A stretch of 64,000 bases of DNA. It comes from Pseudoalteromonas distincta (GTDB lineage Bacteria; Pseudomonadota; Gammaproteobacteria; Enterobacterales; Alteromonadaceae). The DNA is taken from assembly GCF_000814675.1 (NCBI RefSeq), contig NZ_JWIG01000007.1, forward strand, positions 1 through 64,000, given 5' to 3'. A program made the translations under genes and the position numbers. Positions 29,746 to 38,874 of the stretch are shown piece by piece (the first letter of the stretch is position 1; each line of letters starts with the position of its first letter). Below the pieces are notes generated by a model. That model did not search any database. It was not told the origin of the DNA and saw nothing but the letters and a program-made list of their open reading frames with translations.

Positions 29746-30723
29746 TTAGTCAGCTAAAATTCTAAATTCTTTTTGGGCAATTAAATTACCTTGCTCATCA
29801 ACTACATCAACACGCCAATGACCTGTTTGTGTGTTCATGATATTTTTTGTTGAATACGTTCTGTAACGAGGCGAAGTAACATTAAGTGTAATTTCAGCCA
29901 TCGTTTCACCTTCAAACGACCAAACATGCTTAACTTGCTGGCCTTGAAGGTTTTTAATCTCGCTAAAAAACGATAACCCTTCCTCAAACTGGCTTAACCT
30001 AATATCAGCAGCAAACACATTAGTAGGCTCACGCTTACTTACTTTACGAGTAAGTACCGCACGACTAATTTTACCAGTGTCTATTTGCGCGCCCAATGCC
30101 ACACTTGCCACATGTGCTGTAGAGGAAAAACCTTCAGTGCCACTCAATGCGCCATCATCACTTTCTAACTCTAAAAGTAAGTCACTTTGACTAGCAGGCT
30201 CAGTTACGTTTTGGGCTTCTGCGGTTTCTTCTTGCACATCATTATCAAGGTTTGAGTTTAACTCTGTATTAATACTTTCGCTTTGATCAGTAACAATATC
30301 GTTGTTAGCCAACAAAGCCGGGGGATTATTTACAAGGTCTACTTCGGCAGGTGTATTACTTGAAATGTTTAGTTGTGTCTCATTTTGCTCAGCTAACAAA
30401 GGTTCAATACTCGCTTGAGTTACCTCTGCAGACTCAGCTGAGGTATTGTTTACTGATGATTGAGGCTCAACATCCATTACCTCATCGCTTGTTTGGTTTT
30501 CAGCGTTACTGCTAAAACTTAAGAATTGCTCCTGCTCATTTGGGTGCTCACCTTGCTCTGCATTAACAGAGGTGGTTAAGCCATAAACAACTGCTGCAGA
30601 GGTCATTAATACCAACATAGCAATACTCACAATACGACGCCAATTCCACTCGTAGCTTACCGTTGGTACGCTCTGTTGTAATTCGCGTTTAACATTTGCT
30701 TTTATAACTATTTTTTGACTCAT
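29746..30723 (-). CDS. DUF2914-domain membrane-anchored protein
   Basis: 325 residues. A short cytoplasmic N-terminus, one membrane segment (about 31-49), then about 150 residues of Asn/Glu/Ser/Thr-rich low-complexity sequence. The C-terminal compact domain (about 215-325) has HVWSFEGETMAEITLNV and GHWRVDVVDEQGNLIAQKEFRI, the DUF2914 pattern. Periplasmic location is likely. Function is unknown. It sits 36 nt upstream of hemC on the same strand, where E. coli has cyaA divergently, so it may be co-transcribed with the hem genes. Confidence 0.72.
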   Translation of the reverse strand: MSQKIVIKANVKRELQQSVPTVSYEWNWRRIVSIAMLVLMTSAAVVYGLTTSVNAEQGEHPNEQEQFLSFSSNAENQTSDEVMDVEPQSSVNNTSAESAEVTQASIEPLLAEQNETQLNISSNTPAEVDLVNNPPALLANNDIVTDQSESINTELNSNLDNDVQEETAEAQNVTEPASQSDLLLELESDDGALSGTEGFSSTAHVASVALGAQIDTGKISRAVLTRKVSKREPTNVFAADIRLSQFEEGLSFFSEIKNLQGQQVKHVWSFEGETMAEITLNVTSPRYRTYSTKNIMNTQTGHWRVDVVDEQGNLIAQKEFRILAD

Positions 30724-30745
30724 ATTGACCTCAGCGGTTCCAAAA

Positions 30746-31402
30746 TTAGCTTAAACGAGCAATTAACCATTGGCGAATAGCTTGCAATTCTTCTGCGCAA
30801 ACTTGATGAGCCATTGGATATTCTTGCCAGCTTACATCCATGTTATGTGCTGTTAATACTTCAAACGCATTTCTACCCGCACTGTGCGGTACAACGTTAT
30901 CTTGGCTACCATGAGCCATAAATACGTTTAAATCAGAATGCTTTGCTTCATCAGCAAATTTGTGTGGCACACACATATAAGTAGAAAGCGCCATAACACC
31001 CCCAAGCTTTTGCTCAAAGCGCGGCGCTAAATGCAAAGACACAACACCACCTTGAGAAAAACCAGCTAAAATTATTTTATTAGCAGGAATGCCATTAGCA
31101 ATTTCTTTATTAATTAACTCTTCTACCTTTGCAGCAGAATCTCTTACGCCTTGTTCATCGGCACGCTTATCTAATTCTATAGACTTAATATCGTACCAAG
31201 AGCGCATTTCCATACCACCATTTATGGTGACCGGTTGCACTGGCGCATGCGGAAAAATAAACCGTATACCAAGCTCGCTTGGTAAATTTAGCTGCGGGGC
31301 TACTGGCGCAAAACCATCCCCAGAGTCACCTAAACCATGTAACCAAATAACCGTTGCTTTGTGTTCACTTTGGGCTGCATATTCTACAAATTCTAAACTC
31401 AT
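30746..31402 (-). CDS. phospholipase/carboxylesterase family alpha/beta hydrolase
   Basis: About 218 residues from ATG 31402, which overlaps the cyaY stop as ATGA; a slightly longer start is possible. Motifs: [15 protein letters not shown] (oxyanion side), the nucleophile GFSQGG, aspartate in [10 protein letters not shown], and histidine in YPMAHQVC. It belongs to the small carboxylesterase / acyl-protein thioesterase family acting on short esters or lysophospholipids. Translational coupling to frataxin is seen, but a functional link is not known. Confidence 0.88.
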   Translation of the reverse strand: MSLEFVEYAAQSEHKATVIWLHGLGDSGDGFAPVAPQLNLPSELGIRFIFPHAPVQPVTINGGMEMRSWYDIKSIELDKRADEQGVRDSAAKVEELINKEIANGIPANKIILAGFSQGGVVSLHLAPRFEQKLGGVMALSTYMCVPHKFADEAKHSDLNVFMAHGSQDNVVPHSAGRNAFEVLTAHNMDVSWQEYPMAHQVCAEELQAIRQWLIARLS

Positions 31403-31722
31403 AGTGATGATTGCCACTTAACTTCTTGGCCTGCTTGGCGAGTTGAGGCTTCATTTATAAACGCCCAAAATTCAGCGCCAGAGCGGTTATCAATCCATAA
31501 CCCATCACGCATTTCAAAATGATGTCCGTTAAACTTAGTCGCAACCCATACTTGATGAAGAGGTGCTTGCTTATTGATCACTATTTTACTTTTATCAGGA
31601 AAAATAATTTCTAAAATACCTTGTGCCGATTCATAATCTAAATCAGCTTCGCAATCATCAACCTGCTCTTCAATAGTGAACATAAGAGCTTCGGCTAATT
31701 GGTGATATTCGTGTTCAGTCAT
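31399..31722 (-). CDS. cyaY: iron-sulfur cluster assembly protein CyaY (bacterial frataxin)
   Basis: 107 residues with the frataxin fold: acidic first helix ([14 protein letters not shown]), then beta strands [27 protein letters not shown] and [17 protein letters not shown]. The acidic ridge binds iron, and the protein modulates IscS. It lies divergent from lptM-lysA-dapF, the conserved gammaproteobacterial arrangement. Its stop overlaps the start of the esterase. Confidence 0.95.
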   Translation of the reverse strand: MTEHEYHQLAEALMFTIEEQVDDCEADLDYESAQGILEIIFPDKSKIVINKQAPLHQVWVATKFNGHHFEMRDGLWIDNRSGAEFWAFINEASTRQAGQEVKWQSSL

Positions 31723-31879
31723 TGTTATTTCCTTTGCAGGCGAGCCGCCTAATATTGGGTACGTTTTAGCTTTAAAAGTATGCAGCTAGTGTAACAGGAA
31801 TAAAATCATCCGCGAATAGCTGCATTTTTTAGATATTCTGTTACTCTGCGATTATAAAGCCAGCAACCGTATTAATCTA

Positions 31880-32074
31880 ATGAAAGCGACACATACCTTA
31901 CAATTAAAAAGACTATTAATAAGCACTGTACTGTTAAGCGCCTTAGCTGGCTGCGGACAAAGTGGTCCGTTATATTTACCAGAGCAACAAACAGAGCAAA
32001 ACCAACCTCAAAATACAGCTAAACCAGCCACTACCGCTGAGCAAGCTAAAACATCGCAAAGTCAGGAGCAATAA
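31880..32074 (+). CDS. lptM: LPS assembly-associated lipoprotein LptM (YifL)
   Basis: 64 residues. A signal peptide ends in the lipobox LAGC with the cysteine at 25, followed by GQSGPLYLPE, the invariant LptM/YifL mature N-terminus. The tail is Gln/Thr/Ala-rich. LptM helps the LptD-LptE outer-membrane translocon mature. A TATAAA-like -10 lies just upstream (GATTATAAAG near 31851-31860). The gene is first in the lysA-dapF operon; its stop is directly followed by the lysA ATG. Confidence 0.9.
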   Translation: MKATHTLQLKRLLISTVLLSALAGCGQSGPLYLPEQQTEQNQPQNTAKPATTAEQAKTSQSQEQ

Positions 32075-33328
32075 ATGGATTATTTTAACTACAAAAACAA
32101 CCAATTATTTGCCGAAGACGTCAGCGTAGCAAGCATAGCGCAGCAATACGGTACGCCGTGTTATGTATACTCGCGTGCTACATTTGAGCGCCATTACTTA
32201 GCATTTGCTAACGCCACTAAAAATCATAAAAGCTTGGTATGTTACGCTGTAAAAGCAAACTCAAATATTGCCGTACTTAATATATTAGCGCGCTTAGGAT
32301 CGGGTTTCGATATTGTATCTAAAGGCGAACTAGCGCGTGTAATTAAAGCGGGAGGCGATGCTTCTAAAGTGGTTTTTTCAGGCGTGGCTAAAACGTCTGA
32401 CGAAATAGCTTACGCATTAAAACTGGGCATTAAATGTTTTAATGTAGAGTCGGCGTCTGAGCTTGAGCGTATTTCTGAAGTGGCTTGCGAGCTTAACCTA
32501 GAAGCGCCTATTTCTATTCGCGTAAACCCAGACATAGATGCAAAAACACATCCATATATTTCTACCGGTTTAAAAGAAAATAAATTTGGTATTGATATTC
32601 AAACAGCAGTGAGTGTTTATCAACAAGCAGCGGCTTTACCTGGTTTAAAAGTAATTGGTGTCGATTGCCATATTGGCTCTCAATTAACGCAAGTTAGACC
32701 TTTTTTAGAAGCCCTTGATAAATTAATGACGCTTATTGATGAGCTAAAAACCAACGGTATTGAGCTAACCCACTTAGATATTGGTGGCGGTTTAGGCGTG
32801 CCATACGACAACGAGCAACCACCACACCCAAGTGAATATGCAGCGCAAGTTACCGAACGCTTAGCTAACTACAAACATCTTGAACTTATTTTTGAACCAG
32901 GACGCGCAATTGCAGCTAACGCAGGTATTTTGGTTACTCAAGTTGAATTTATTAAACAAAACCAAGACAAATTTTTTGCCATTGTAGATGCAGGTATGAA
33001 CGACATGCTTCGCCCTGCGCTTTATCAAGCGTGGCAAAAAATTATTCCGGTATCCGTTCGCGACGACGAAACACCTACTCACAACTTTGATATTGTGGGT
33101 CCGGTGTGCGAAACCGGCGACTTTTTAGGAAAAGACCGCGAACTTGCACTCAAACAAGGCGATTTACTTGCACAACGAAGTGCGGGGGCATATGGCTTTA
33201 CAATGAGCTCAAACTACAACTCGCGCCCGCGTGTTGCAGAAATAATGGTAGATGGTCAGCAGCATCACCTTATTCGCGAACGTGAAACTATTGAAAGCCT
33301 TTATCAAGGTGAGAAAGTTTTACCATAA
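32075..33328 (+). CDS. lysA: diaminopimelate decarboxylase
   Basis: 417 residues. Fold III PLP enzyme: the PLP lysine in CYAVKANSN (about 58), HIGSQ, GGGLGVPY, EPGRAI, and the C-terminal barrel with GPVCETGDFLGKDR (catalytic cysteine) and AGAYGFTMSSNYNSRPR. It makes lysine from meso-diaminopimelate. The ribosome site AGGAG lies in the end of lptM. A 9-bp hairpin (33347-33355 with 33366-33374) lies in the gap to dapF but lacks a U-run. Confidence 0.97.
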   Translation: MDYFNYKNNQLFAEDVSVASIAQQYGTPCYVYSRATFERHYLAFANATKNHKSLVCYAVKANSNIAVLNILARLGSGFDIVSKGELARVIKAGGDASKVVFSGVAKTSDEIAYALKLGIKCFNVESASELERISEVACELNLEAPISIRVNPDIDAKTHPYISTGLKENKFGIDIQTAVSVYQQAAALPGLKVIGVDCHIGSQLTQVRPFLEALDKLMTLIDELKTNGIELTHLDIGGGLGVPYDNEQPPHPSEYAAQVTERLANYKHLELIFEPGRAIAANAGILVTQVEFIKQNQDKFFAIVDAGMNDMLRPALYQAWQKIIPVSVRDDETPTHNFDIVGPVCETGDFLGKDRELALKQGDLLAQRSAGAYGFTMSSNYNSRPRVAEIMVDGQQHHLIRERETIESLYQGEKVLP

Positions 33329-33392
33329 ACGTTTTTGTCTACTAGCTGCTCTGTGGCATGATTAGCACAGAGCAAAACCGAATTAGAGCGCT

Positions 33393-34223
33393 ATGTTAGT
33401 TAATTTTTCCAAAATGCACGGCTTAGGTAACGACTTTGTTGTGATTGATAACATTACACAAAATGTTTTTTTGTCGCGAGATCAAATCAAAAAACTGGCA
33501 GATCGCCACTTTGGCATTGGCTTTGACCAATTGCTGATGGTTGAAGCACCATATTCACCTGATCTCGACTTTCATTATCGAATTTTTAATGCCGATGGTA
33601 CCGAAGTAGAACAATGCGGTAACGGCGCACGCTGTTTTGCCCGCTTTGTACGCATGAAAGGCCTTACTAACAAGCACAAAATTAGTGTATCGACTAAGTC
33701 GGGCAACTTAACGCTCTACATAGAAAAAGACGGTCAAGTAACTGTTAACATGGGCCATCCTAATTTTGAGCCAAGTAAAATTCCGTTAAAAGCCAGCAAA
33801 CGCGAGCTTACTTATATTATTAGAACGCAAGAACACACTGTATTTAGTGGCGCGGTATCTATGGGTAACCCACATTGCGTGCTAGAAGTTGACGACGTAA
33901 CCACCGCGCAAGTTGATATATTGGGTCCATTACTCGAAAACCACGAACGCTTTCCGCAAAAAGCGAACATTGGCTTTATGCAGGTTGTATCGCAAGAACA
34001 CATTAAGCTAAGAGTGTGGGAGCGCGGCGTTAACGAAACCCTAGCCTGTGGCACAGGTGCGTGTGCAGCAATGGTGATTGGTCATATGCAAAATAAATTA
34101 TCAACAACCGTTCAAGTAGATTTGCCGGGCGGTACTTTGCAAGTGCGCTGGAGTGGTGAAGGTCATCCGGTACGCATGACTGGTCCCGCAGAGCATGTTT
34201 TCGACGGACAAGTAGCGCTATGA
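33393..34223 (+). CDS. dapF: diaminopimelate epimerase
   Basis: 276 residues. Both catalytic cysteines are present, in [13 protein letters not shown] and [12 protein letters not shown]. The N-terminal [15 protein letters not shown] and GMGNPH-type SMGNPHCV motifs are typical. It interconverts LL- and meso-diaminopimelate for lysine and peptidoglycan. The stop overlaps the DUF484 start by 4 nt (ATGA). Confidence 0.97.
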   Translation: MLVNFSKMHGLGNDFVVIDNITQNVFLSRDQIKKLADRHFGIGFDQLLMVEAPYSPDLDFHYRIFNADGTEVEQCGNGARCFARFVRMKGLTNKHKISVSTKSGNLTLYIEKDGQVTVNMGHPNFEPSKIPLKASKRELTYIIRTQEHTVFSGAVSMGNPHCVLEVDDVTTAQVDILGPLLENHERFPQKANIGFMQVVSQEHIKLRVWERGVNETLACGTGACAAMVIGHMQNKLSTTVQVDLPGGTLQVRWSGEGHPVRMTGPAEHVFDGQVAL

Positions 34224-34831
34224 GCGAGCTAAGTACAGAGCAGGTTATTGATTACTTACAGCAACATCCTGACTTTTTAGTTCATCACCCTGAGCTACTT
34301 GCACAACTTGAGCTGCAACTGCAAGCTCAAGGTGCAACGTCGCTGGTACATATTCAGCAACGTCAATTACGCGAGCACAACACGCTTTTAAAAAGCCAAA
34401 TAGACGCTATGAGCAAGCATGCAACGCAAAACGAGCTCGTATATCGTTTGTTTAGCCAATGTCATCGCCAGCTTTGGAATCATGACGATTTTGATACTCT
34501 TGCAAATAATCTACGCAATATAATCTGCTCAAGTGAAGATGTTAACGACTGCAAATTAGTAAAATATAATCCCGAGTACGACGAGCTTATTGCGCATCGC
34601 CTTAGCCATTCTGGGCATTATTTAGGGCGAATTAATAAACAAGAGTGCGAACAATTATTTAGTGAAGATACACAATCCGTCGCTATTTATTTAATTGGCG
34701 ACACCAAGCACCCTATCGCTATTTTGGCGTTTGGTAGCAATAACGTAAACCATTTTGAGCCCGCGCAAGATAACCTGTTTGTGCTCGACTTTATAAACGC
34801 ATTACACCTGCGGTTACAAAAACTAGCATGA
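34220..34831 (+). CDS. DUF484 family protein (YigA-type)
   Basis: 203 residues. The N-terminal helix [24 protein letters not shown] and [14 protein letters not shown] are characteristic of DUF484, followed by a GAF-like fold. The function is not established; the gene is conserved between dapF and xerC in gammaproteobacteria. ATGA overlaps on both sides show tight translational coupling. Confidence 0.9.
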   Translation: MSELSTEQVIDYLQQHPDFLVHHPELLAQLELQLQAQGATSLVHIQQRQLREHNTLLKSQIDAMSKHATQNELVYRLFSQCHRQLWNHDDFDTLANNLRNIICSSEDVNDCKLVKYNPEYDELIAHRLSHSGHYLGRINKQECEQLFSEDTQSVAIYLIGDTKHPIAILAFGSNNVNHFEPAQDNLFVLDFINALHLRLQKLA

Positions 34832-35772
34832 GTGACGATGCGCCTAATATTACCGCGCTAAGCGACCACTGGCGTACACCCATAACGCTATTTAGCGATT
34901 ATTTAAAGTTTGAAAAACAATATTCAGCGCACACAGTTAATCAATACGTAAGCCAACTTGGCTTTGCAGCCCTATATTTTAGCAAACTATGTGATGACTG
35001 GTTTGGCGTACAAGGCGAACATATTCGCCGCTACAGCATGGCACTGCGATCAAAACAATTAAGTGGCCGTACAATTAGCTTAAAGCTCAGTTGTATTCGC
35101 AGCTTATATAAGTTTTTAAAAGCAAAAAATATTGCCGAGCAATCGCATTACCATAATCCGGCTATAGGTATAAAAGGCCCTAAGTTTGCAAAGCCCCTAC
35201 CTAAGAATCTCGATGTAGATCAAATGGCACGCTTGCTCGAAATACCCGACGACGAACCTCTCGCAATTAGAGATAAAGCAATGATGGAGTTAATGTATTC
35301 ATCAGGGCTGCGTATAAGCGAGTTAGTTGGCGCTAACATGCAAGATATTAGCGCTGCCAATGGTGAAATTTTAGTGCGTGGTAAAGGTAATAAAGAGCGA
35401 TTAATTCCGGTGGGCAAAAAAGCGTTAGACGCATTAAAAAAATGGCTCACAATACGCCCTCTGTTTGCAAAGCCCGATGAAATAGCAGTATTTTTAAGTA
35501 GCCAAAAAAACCGTATTTCGATTCGCCAAGTGCGCCTACGCATGCAAGAGTGGGGAATAAAACAAGGCATTAGCTCGCAGGTTCACCCACATAAGCTACG
35601 CCACTCGTTTGCGTCACATATTTTAGAATCATCTGGTGATTTACGCGCCGTGCAAGAGTTACTAGGGCACAGCAGTTTGTCGGCTACACAAGTGTATACA
35701 CATTTAGATTTTCAACATTTAGCCAAGGTGTACGACAACACTCACCCTCGTGCAAAAAAACGAACTGATTAG
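34828..35772 (+). CDS. xerC: site-specific tyrosine recombinase XerC
   Basis: 314 residues. An N-terminal SAM-like core-binding domain (about 15-110), then the catalytic domain with the full set: Arg 162 (SSGLRISEL), Lys 186 (GKGNKERLIPVG), His 255 and Arg 258 (HPHKLRHSFASHIL), His 281 (LLGHSSLSATQ) and nucleophile Tyr 290 (VYTHLD). With XerD it resolves chromosome dimers at dif. The operon position between DUF484 and yigB identifies XerC. No dif site is seen in the window. Confidence 0.97.
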   Translation: MSDDAPNITALSDHWRTPITLFSDYLKFEKQYSAHTVNQYVSQLGFAALYFSKLCDDWFGVQGEHIRRYSMALRSKQLSGRTISLKLSCIRSLYKFLKAKNIAEQSHYHNPAIGIKGPKFAKPLPKNLDVDQMARLLEIPDDEPLAIRDKAMMELMYSSGLRISELVGANMQDISAANGEILVRGKGNKERLIPVGKKALDALKKWLTIRPLFAKPDEIAVFLSSQKNRISIRQVRLRMQEWGIKQGISSQVHPHKLRHSFASHILESSGDLRAVQELLGHSSLSATQVYTHLDFQHLAKVYDNTHPRAKKRTD

Positions 35773-35782
35773 GTAAATAAAA

Positions 35783-36490
35783 ATGATCCGATTTAATCGT
35801 GCTATTAAGCCATTTTCTGTCATGAGCTTTGATTTAGACGACACTCTTTACAACAATCACCCCATTATAAAAGCAGCGGTTAAAGCGCAGCAAGATTATT
35901 TAAACGCGCTCCCTAGCTACTTAGCCCAAGGCCCAAAATACTGGCAACAATGCCGCAATGAAGCCGTATTACAGTTACCTGAACTTGCTGATAACGTCAC
36001 TAAATGGCGCCAACATACATTGCGCTTAGCCCTTTCTAAACTAGATTTGAATGAGCAAGAGGTAGAGCATCATGCCGATGCTGCCTACAACGCCTTTGCC
36101 GATGCGCGCAGTAAAATAGTGGTAACCGACGACGTACTAAAGCTGCTAGATAACTTAGCCCAGCACTTTACGCTGGTTGCTATAACTAATGGTAATGTTG
36201 AAATTGAACGCTTTAACTTACACAATAAATTTGAACTCGTGTTACAAGCCGGTATGCACGGTAAAGCAAAACCTCACAGCACCTTATTTGATAAAGCCGC
36301 CGAACACTTAAACGTTGCTAAAAGTGAAATTTTACACATTGGCGATAGCCTAGATACCGACGTACAAGGCGCAAATAATGCCGGTTGCCAATCGGTATGG
36401 TTAAACGATCAAGACGCCAATTATGCTTATAAAGGGCTAGCTGATATTGAAATAGCCAATATTCATGCCTTAACGCACTTTATTAAATAA
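35783..36490 (+). CDS. yigB: HAD-family hydrolase, YigB type (flavin phosphatase)
   Basis: 235 residues. HAD motif I is FDLDDTLYNN, motif II is AITNGN, and motif III/IV is KAKPHSTLF...LHIGDSLDTDVQGANNAG. E. coli YigB dephosphorylates FMN and other phosphates; that activity is inferred here from family and locus. It follows xerC by 10 nt. Confidence 0.9.
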   Translation: MIRFNRAIKPFSVMSFDLDDTLYNNHPIIKAAVKAQQDYLNALPSYLAQGPKYWQQCRNEAVLQLPELADNVTKWRQHTLRLALSKLDLNEQEVEHHADAAYNAFADARSKIVVTDDVLKLLDNLAQHFTLVAITNGNVEIERFNLHNKFELVLQAGMHGKAKPHSTLFDKAAEHLNVAKSEILHIGDSLDTDVQGANNAGCQSVWLNDQDANYAYKGLADIEIANIHALTHFIK

Positions 36491-36510
36491 TACCAATTGC
36501 ATTAAATAAG
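36490..36510 (+). repeat. single-ended copy of the dispersed ATACCAATT repeat
   Basis: The first 18 nt, ATACCAATTGCATTAAAT, are identical to the terminus of the repeats at 55112 and 57544 (inverse). It lies immediately after the yigB stop in the 28-nt gap to the next gene. Only one end is present, so it is a decayed or partial copy. Confidence 0.6.
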
Positions 36511-36518
36511 AGGTCACA

Positions 36519-37622
36519 ATGAGCCACTATACCAAGCTAATTACCTTGCTATTAATTGGCTCACTTAGCCTTAACGCTTATTTATTGTGGCCGCAGCCCG
36601 CGCCAATCAAAGTACAAAAAACGCAAGGTGCTGAAAAAAGCATATCGCCTAAACAACAAAATACGTTACTAAACACGGCAAAGCAGCAGTTTAAACAACA
36701 CCAATTTGAAGCCGCACTTAGTAGCTATCAACAACTTAAAAACAGCAATCCAGTAATCGCAAAAAACCTTTATTCATCGTGGCTAGTGCAGCTTAAAACA
36801 TGGCTAAATAGCAATTTATTACTCAGCGAGTCATTTCTCAATGCGCTATTAAATAACAGCCCTTATAACGTAGAGTTACTTAATTTACAGGTTGAGTATT
36901 TAATAAATAGCGAGCAAACACAAAACGCCATTATTGCTTTATTTGAGCTTAATTCATTACTGCCTGCTGATCAGCAAAGTAATGTAAATACACGTTTAAA
37001 TACGCTCACTCAAAACGAATTACACACATTAACTGAGCAACAAAATTGGCAAGCTATTATTGAGCAAACACAAATTTGGCTTGATTATAAAAGCGATAAC
37101 GCGCAGTTTTTATATCCGCTTGCGTATGCCTACTATCAGCAAGGCGATTTAATTAGCGCACAAGCAACCCTTGATCGAATGCCAAACCAGCACAATCTAA
37201 AAAGCCAAGTGCAAACACTGCAAGCGATGATCAATAAAGCACAATCGCAAGACGACTTTGTTGCTTTAACGCCTTACGGCGCGCATTACTTAATAAACAC
37301 CGAAATAAATAACAACCTATCGACCGAACTAATGATTGATACAGGCGCAAGCGTAACCTCGCTACCTACAAATATTATTGAGCAAATTTCGCCACGACCT
37401 TTGTATTTAGGCGATGTAACGGTCAACACAGCTAATGGTCAAATTGTTGTAAAGCGTTATCAAATTGAATCGTTTAAAGTGGGCTCGCAAATTATTTATG
37501 GTTTTGAAGTGCTAAGCATTGAAAACACCCGTGGGCAAGGTTTGCTAGGAATGAATTTTTTATCGCGATTTAAATTCAATATAAATCAGCAAACAGATGA
37601 GCTAGAGTTGAGCGCTAAATAA
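36519..37622 (+). CDS. membrane-anchored TPR protein with retropepsin-like aspartic protease domain
   Basis: 367 residues. An N-terminal membrane anchor (about 6-24) is followed by a helical TPR-like region (about 50-245) and a C-terminal single-lobe aspartic protease domain (about 255-365). It has catalytic Asp 274 in LMIDTGASVTSLP and the closing GLLGMNFLSRFKF motif. This is the clan AA, TIGR02281-like family of bacterial retropepsins, which act as dimers in the periplasm. Substrate is unknown. Confidence 0.82.
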   Translation: MSHYTKLITLLLIGSLSLNAYLLWPQPAPIKVQKTQGAEKSISPKQQNTLLNTAKQQFKQHQFEAALSSYQQLKNSNPVIAKNLYSSWLVQLKTWLNSNLLLSESFLNALLNNSPYNVELLNLQVEYLINSEQTQNAIIALFELNSLLPADQQSNVNTRLNTLTQNELHTLTEQQNWQAIIEQTQIWLDYKSDNAQFLYPLAYAYYQQGDLISAQATLDRMPNQHNLKSQVQTLQAMINKAQSQDDFVALTPYGAHYLINTEINNNLSTELMIDTGASVTSLPTNIIEQISPRPLYLGDVTVNTANGQIVVKRYQIESFKVGSQIIYGFEVLSIENTRGQGLLGMNFLSRFKFNINQQTDELELSAK

Positions 37623-37643
37623 TTAAAAATCCAAAGGTAACAC

Positions 37644-38000
37644 ATGACACTAAATAACTATTTAAAAGCACTTGCTGAAAACCCAAAAAGCATTCAATTT
37701 ACCGATACAATGGCCGTGATAGAAGCAAATTACGACTTTACTGCATGTGGCTTTAATAACCATGGATTACTTAGCGCTGCGAGTGAGAACAACGGCTCGT
37801 GTAAAATTTTTGCATTTGCTAAGTTAAACGATTTAAGTAAACAAAATACGTTGGATTGTTTTGGTAAGTTTTACCGAGAAGACGTGCTGCAAAACCCTAA
37901 AGGGGATGATCATATGAACATTCGCACGTTTATGTTAGCACCAGAGACAACACCTTTTTTAGGTATTACCTTTGAAGGCGAGCCACTAAAGGCAAAATAG
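37644..38000 (+). CDS. HopJ-like (type III effector HopPmaJ family) small protein
   Basis: 118 residues: FTDTMAVIEANYDFTACGFNNHG, NGSCKIFAFAKLNDL, LDCFGKFYREDVL, NIRTF. The pattern matches the HopJ/HopPmaJ family, widespread in free-living marine bacteria that lack type III secretion, so the effector name should not be taken as function. AAAGG precedes the ATG. It is convergent with the GNAT gene at 10 nt. Confidence 0.8.
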   Translation: MTLNNYLKALAENPKSIQFTDTMAVIEANYDFTACGFNNHGLLSAASENNGSCKIFAFAKLNDLSKQNTLDCFGKFYREDVLQNPKGDDHMNIRTFMLAPETTPFLGITFEGEPLKAK

Positions 38001-38010
38001 CCAGCAAAAA

Positions 38011-38418
38011 CTAAAGTGGCTTTTCCATAAAGTAACGCGTACCTGAGCGTGGGTAATTATTAAGTTGATACTTAACACTATAACCGCGCTTTTCATAAAA
38101 AGGTTTTGCTTGAAAATCAAGTGTATCAAGCTGAGCAGTTGTAGCACCTAGCTCAATAGCAGCTTGTTCAAGTGCCGTTAGCAATTTATCTGCAAGCCCT
38201 TTACCTCGCGCACTATCGCTACACCAAAGCCAACTAATCATCAGCCAATTTCCAAACACACTCCCACTAATACCGGCAACAAGCTCGCCCTGCTCATCAG
38301 TAAATTTATAACCTAATGGCAGCCTTTGCGCATCAAAATGCTCGGCGTTAAATTCAACTATTTTACTACGTAGTATAGAGCTTAATGCGTCGGAGTGATC
38401 TGCTTGTAATTGGTACAT
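38011..38418 (-). CDS. GNAT family N-acetyltransferase
   Basis: 135 residues, one GNAT domain. The acetyl-CoA pyrophosphate loop region is CSDSARGKGLADKLL, preceded by the central strand GNWLMISWLWC, and the C-terminal FYEKRGY motif is present. The substrate is not predictable. Confidence 0.85.
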   Translation of the reverse strand: MYQLQADHSDALSSILRSKIVEFNAEHFDAQRLPLGYKFTDEQGELVAGISGSVFGNWLMISWLWCSDSARGKGLADKLLTALEQAAIELGATTAQLDTLDFQAKPFYEKRGYSVKYQLNNYPRSGTRYFMEKPL

Positions 38419-38459
38419 ATTGCGCTTCTTAAAAAGCGAATATTAGCAAACTCATACCA

Positions 38460-38765
38460 TCAATACAGATTATTTTTACCATAAGGTACTTCAAGCAGAT
38501 TGCTGCTGGTTTTATCCGGCTGGCCGCACATTTCGTCGTAAGCGCTTGTTTGCCTTAACATCATCTGTGCGTACGCTATTTTTTCAAAACGTTTTTGTAC
38601 ATGCAGTGGGCTGAGCCCTCTTAAAAACTCACCGCTGTCTTCTGTTACATAATATTCAACGTTATTAATCATTACCGATACCTGATAAAGCGCCATATCT
38701 AACGAGTGAACAATGACTTTTTGTAGCGGTTCGTGCTTTTTTAACTGTGAAAATTTAATACCCAT
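38460..38765 (-). CDS. DUF6482-like small protein
   Basis: 101 residues: VIVHSLDMALYQVSVMINNVEYYVTED, and SAYDEMCGQPDK near the end. The VxVHSLDxxLYQ...YDEMxGQP pattern matches a small uncharacterised family common in marine gammaproteobacteria. It is cytoplasmic and predicted alpha/beta. No function is known. Confidence 0.72.
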   Translation of the reverse strand: MGIKFSQLKKHEPLQKVIVHSLDMALYQVSVMINNVEYYVTEDSGEFLRGLSPLHVQKRFEKIAYAQMMLRQTSAYDEMCGQPDKTSSNLLEVPYGKNNLY

Positions 38766-38874
38766 CTTGGCTACCTTTTTATATTTAACCTGAGTTCTGG
38801 TTATTTAACATTATCGATACGCAGCTTTGCTATAATCACGATCAAATTTTTATTAGCCGCTGGCGTCACACGTT

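Noticed and set aside
33347..33374. Terminator between lysA and dapF
   Set aside because: A clean 9-bp stem exists, but it is followed by AAACCG rather than a T-run, and the genes are normally one operon.
34828..35772. XerC as an integrase of a mobile element
   Set aside because: It is in the conserved dapF-DUF484-xerC-yigB operon with ATGA overlap; no attachment sites or cargo are present.
37644..38000. Type III secretion effector
   Set aside because: The HopJ family is common in marine bacteria without type III secretion, and no secretion genes are in the window.
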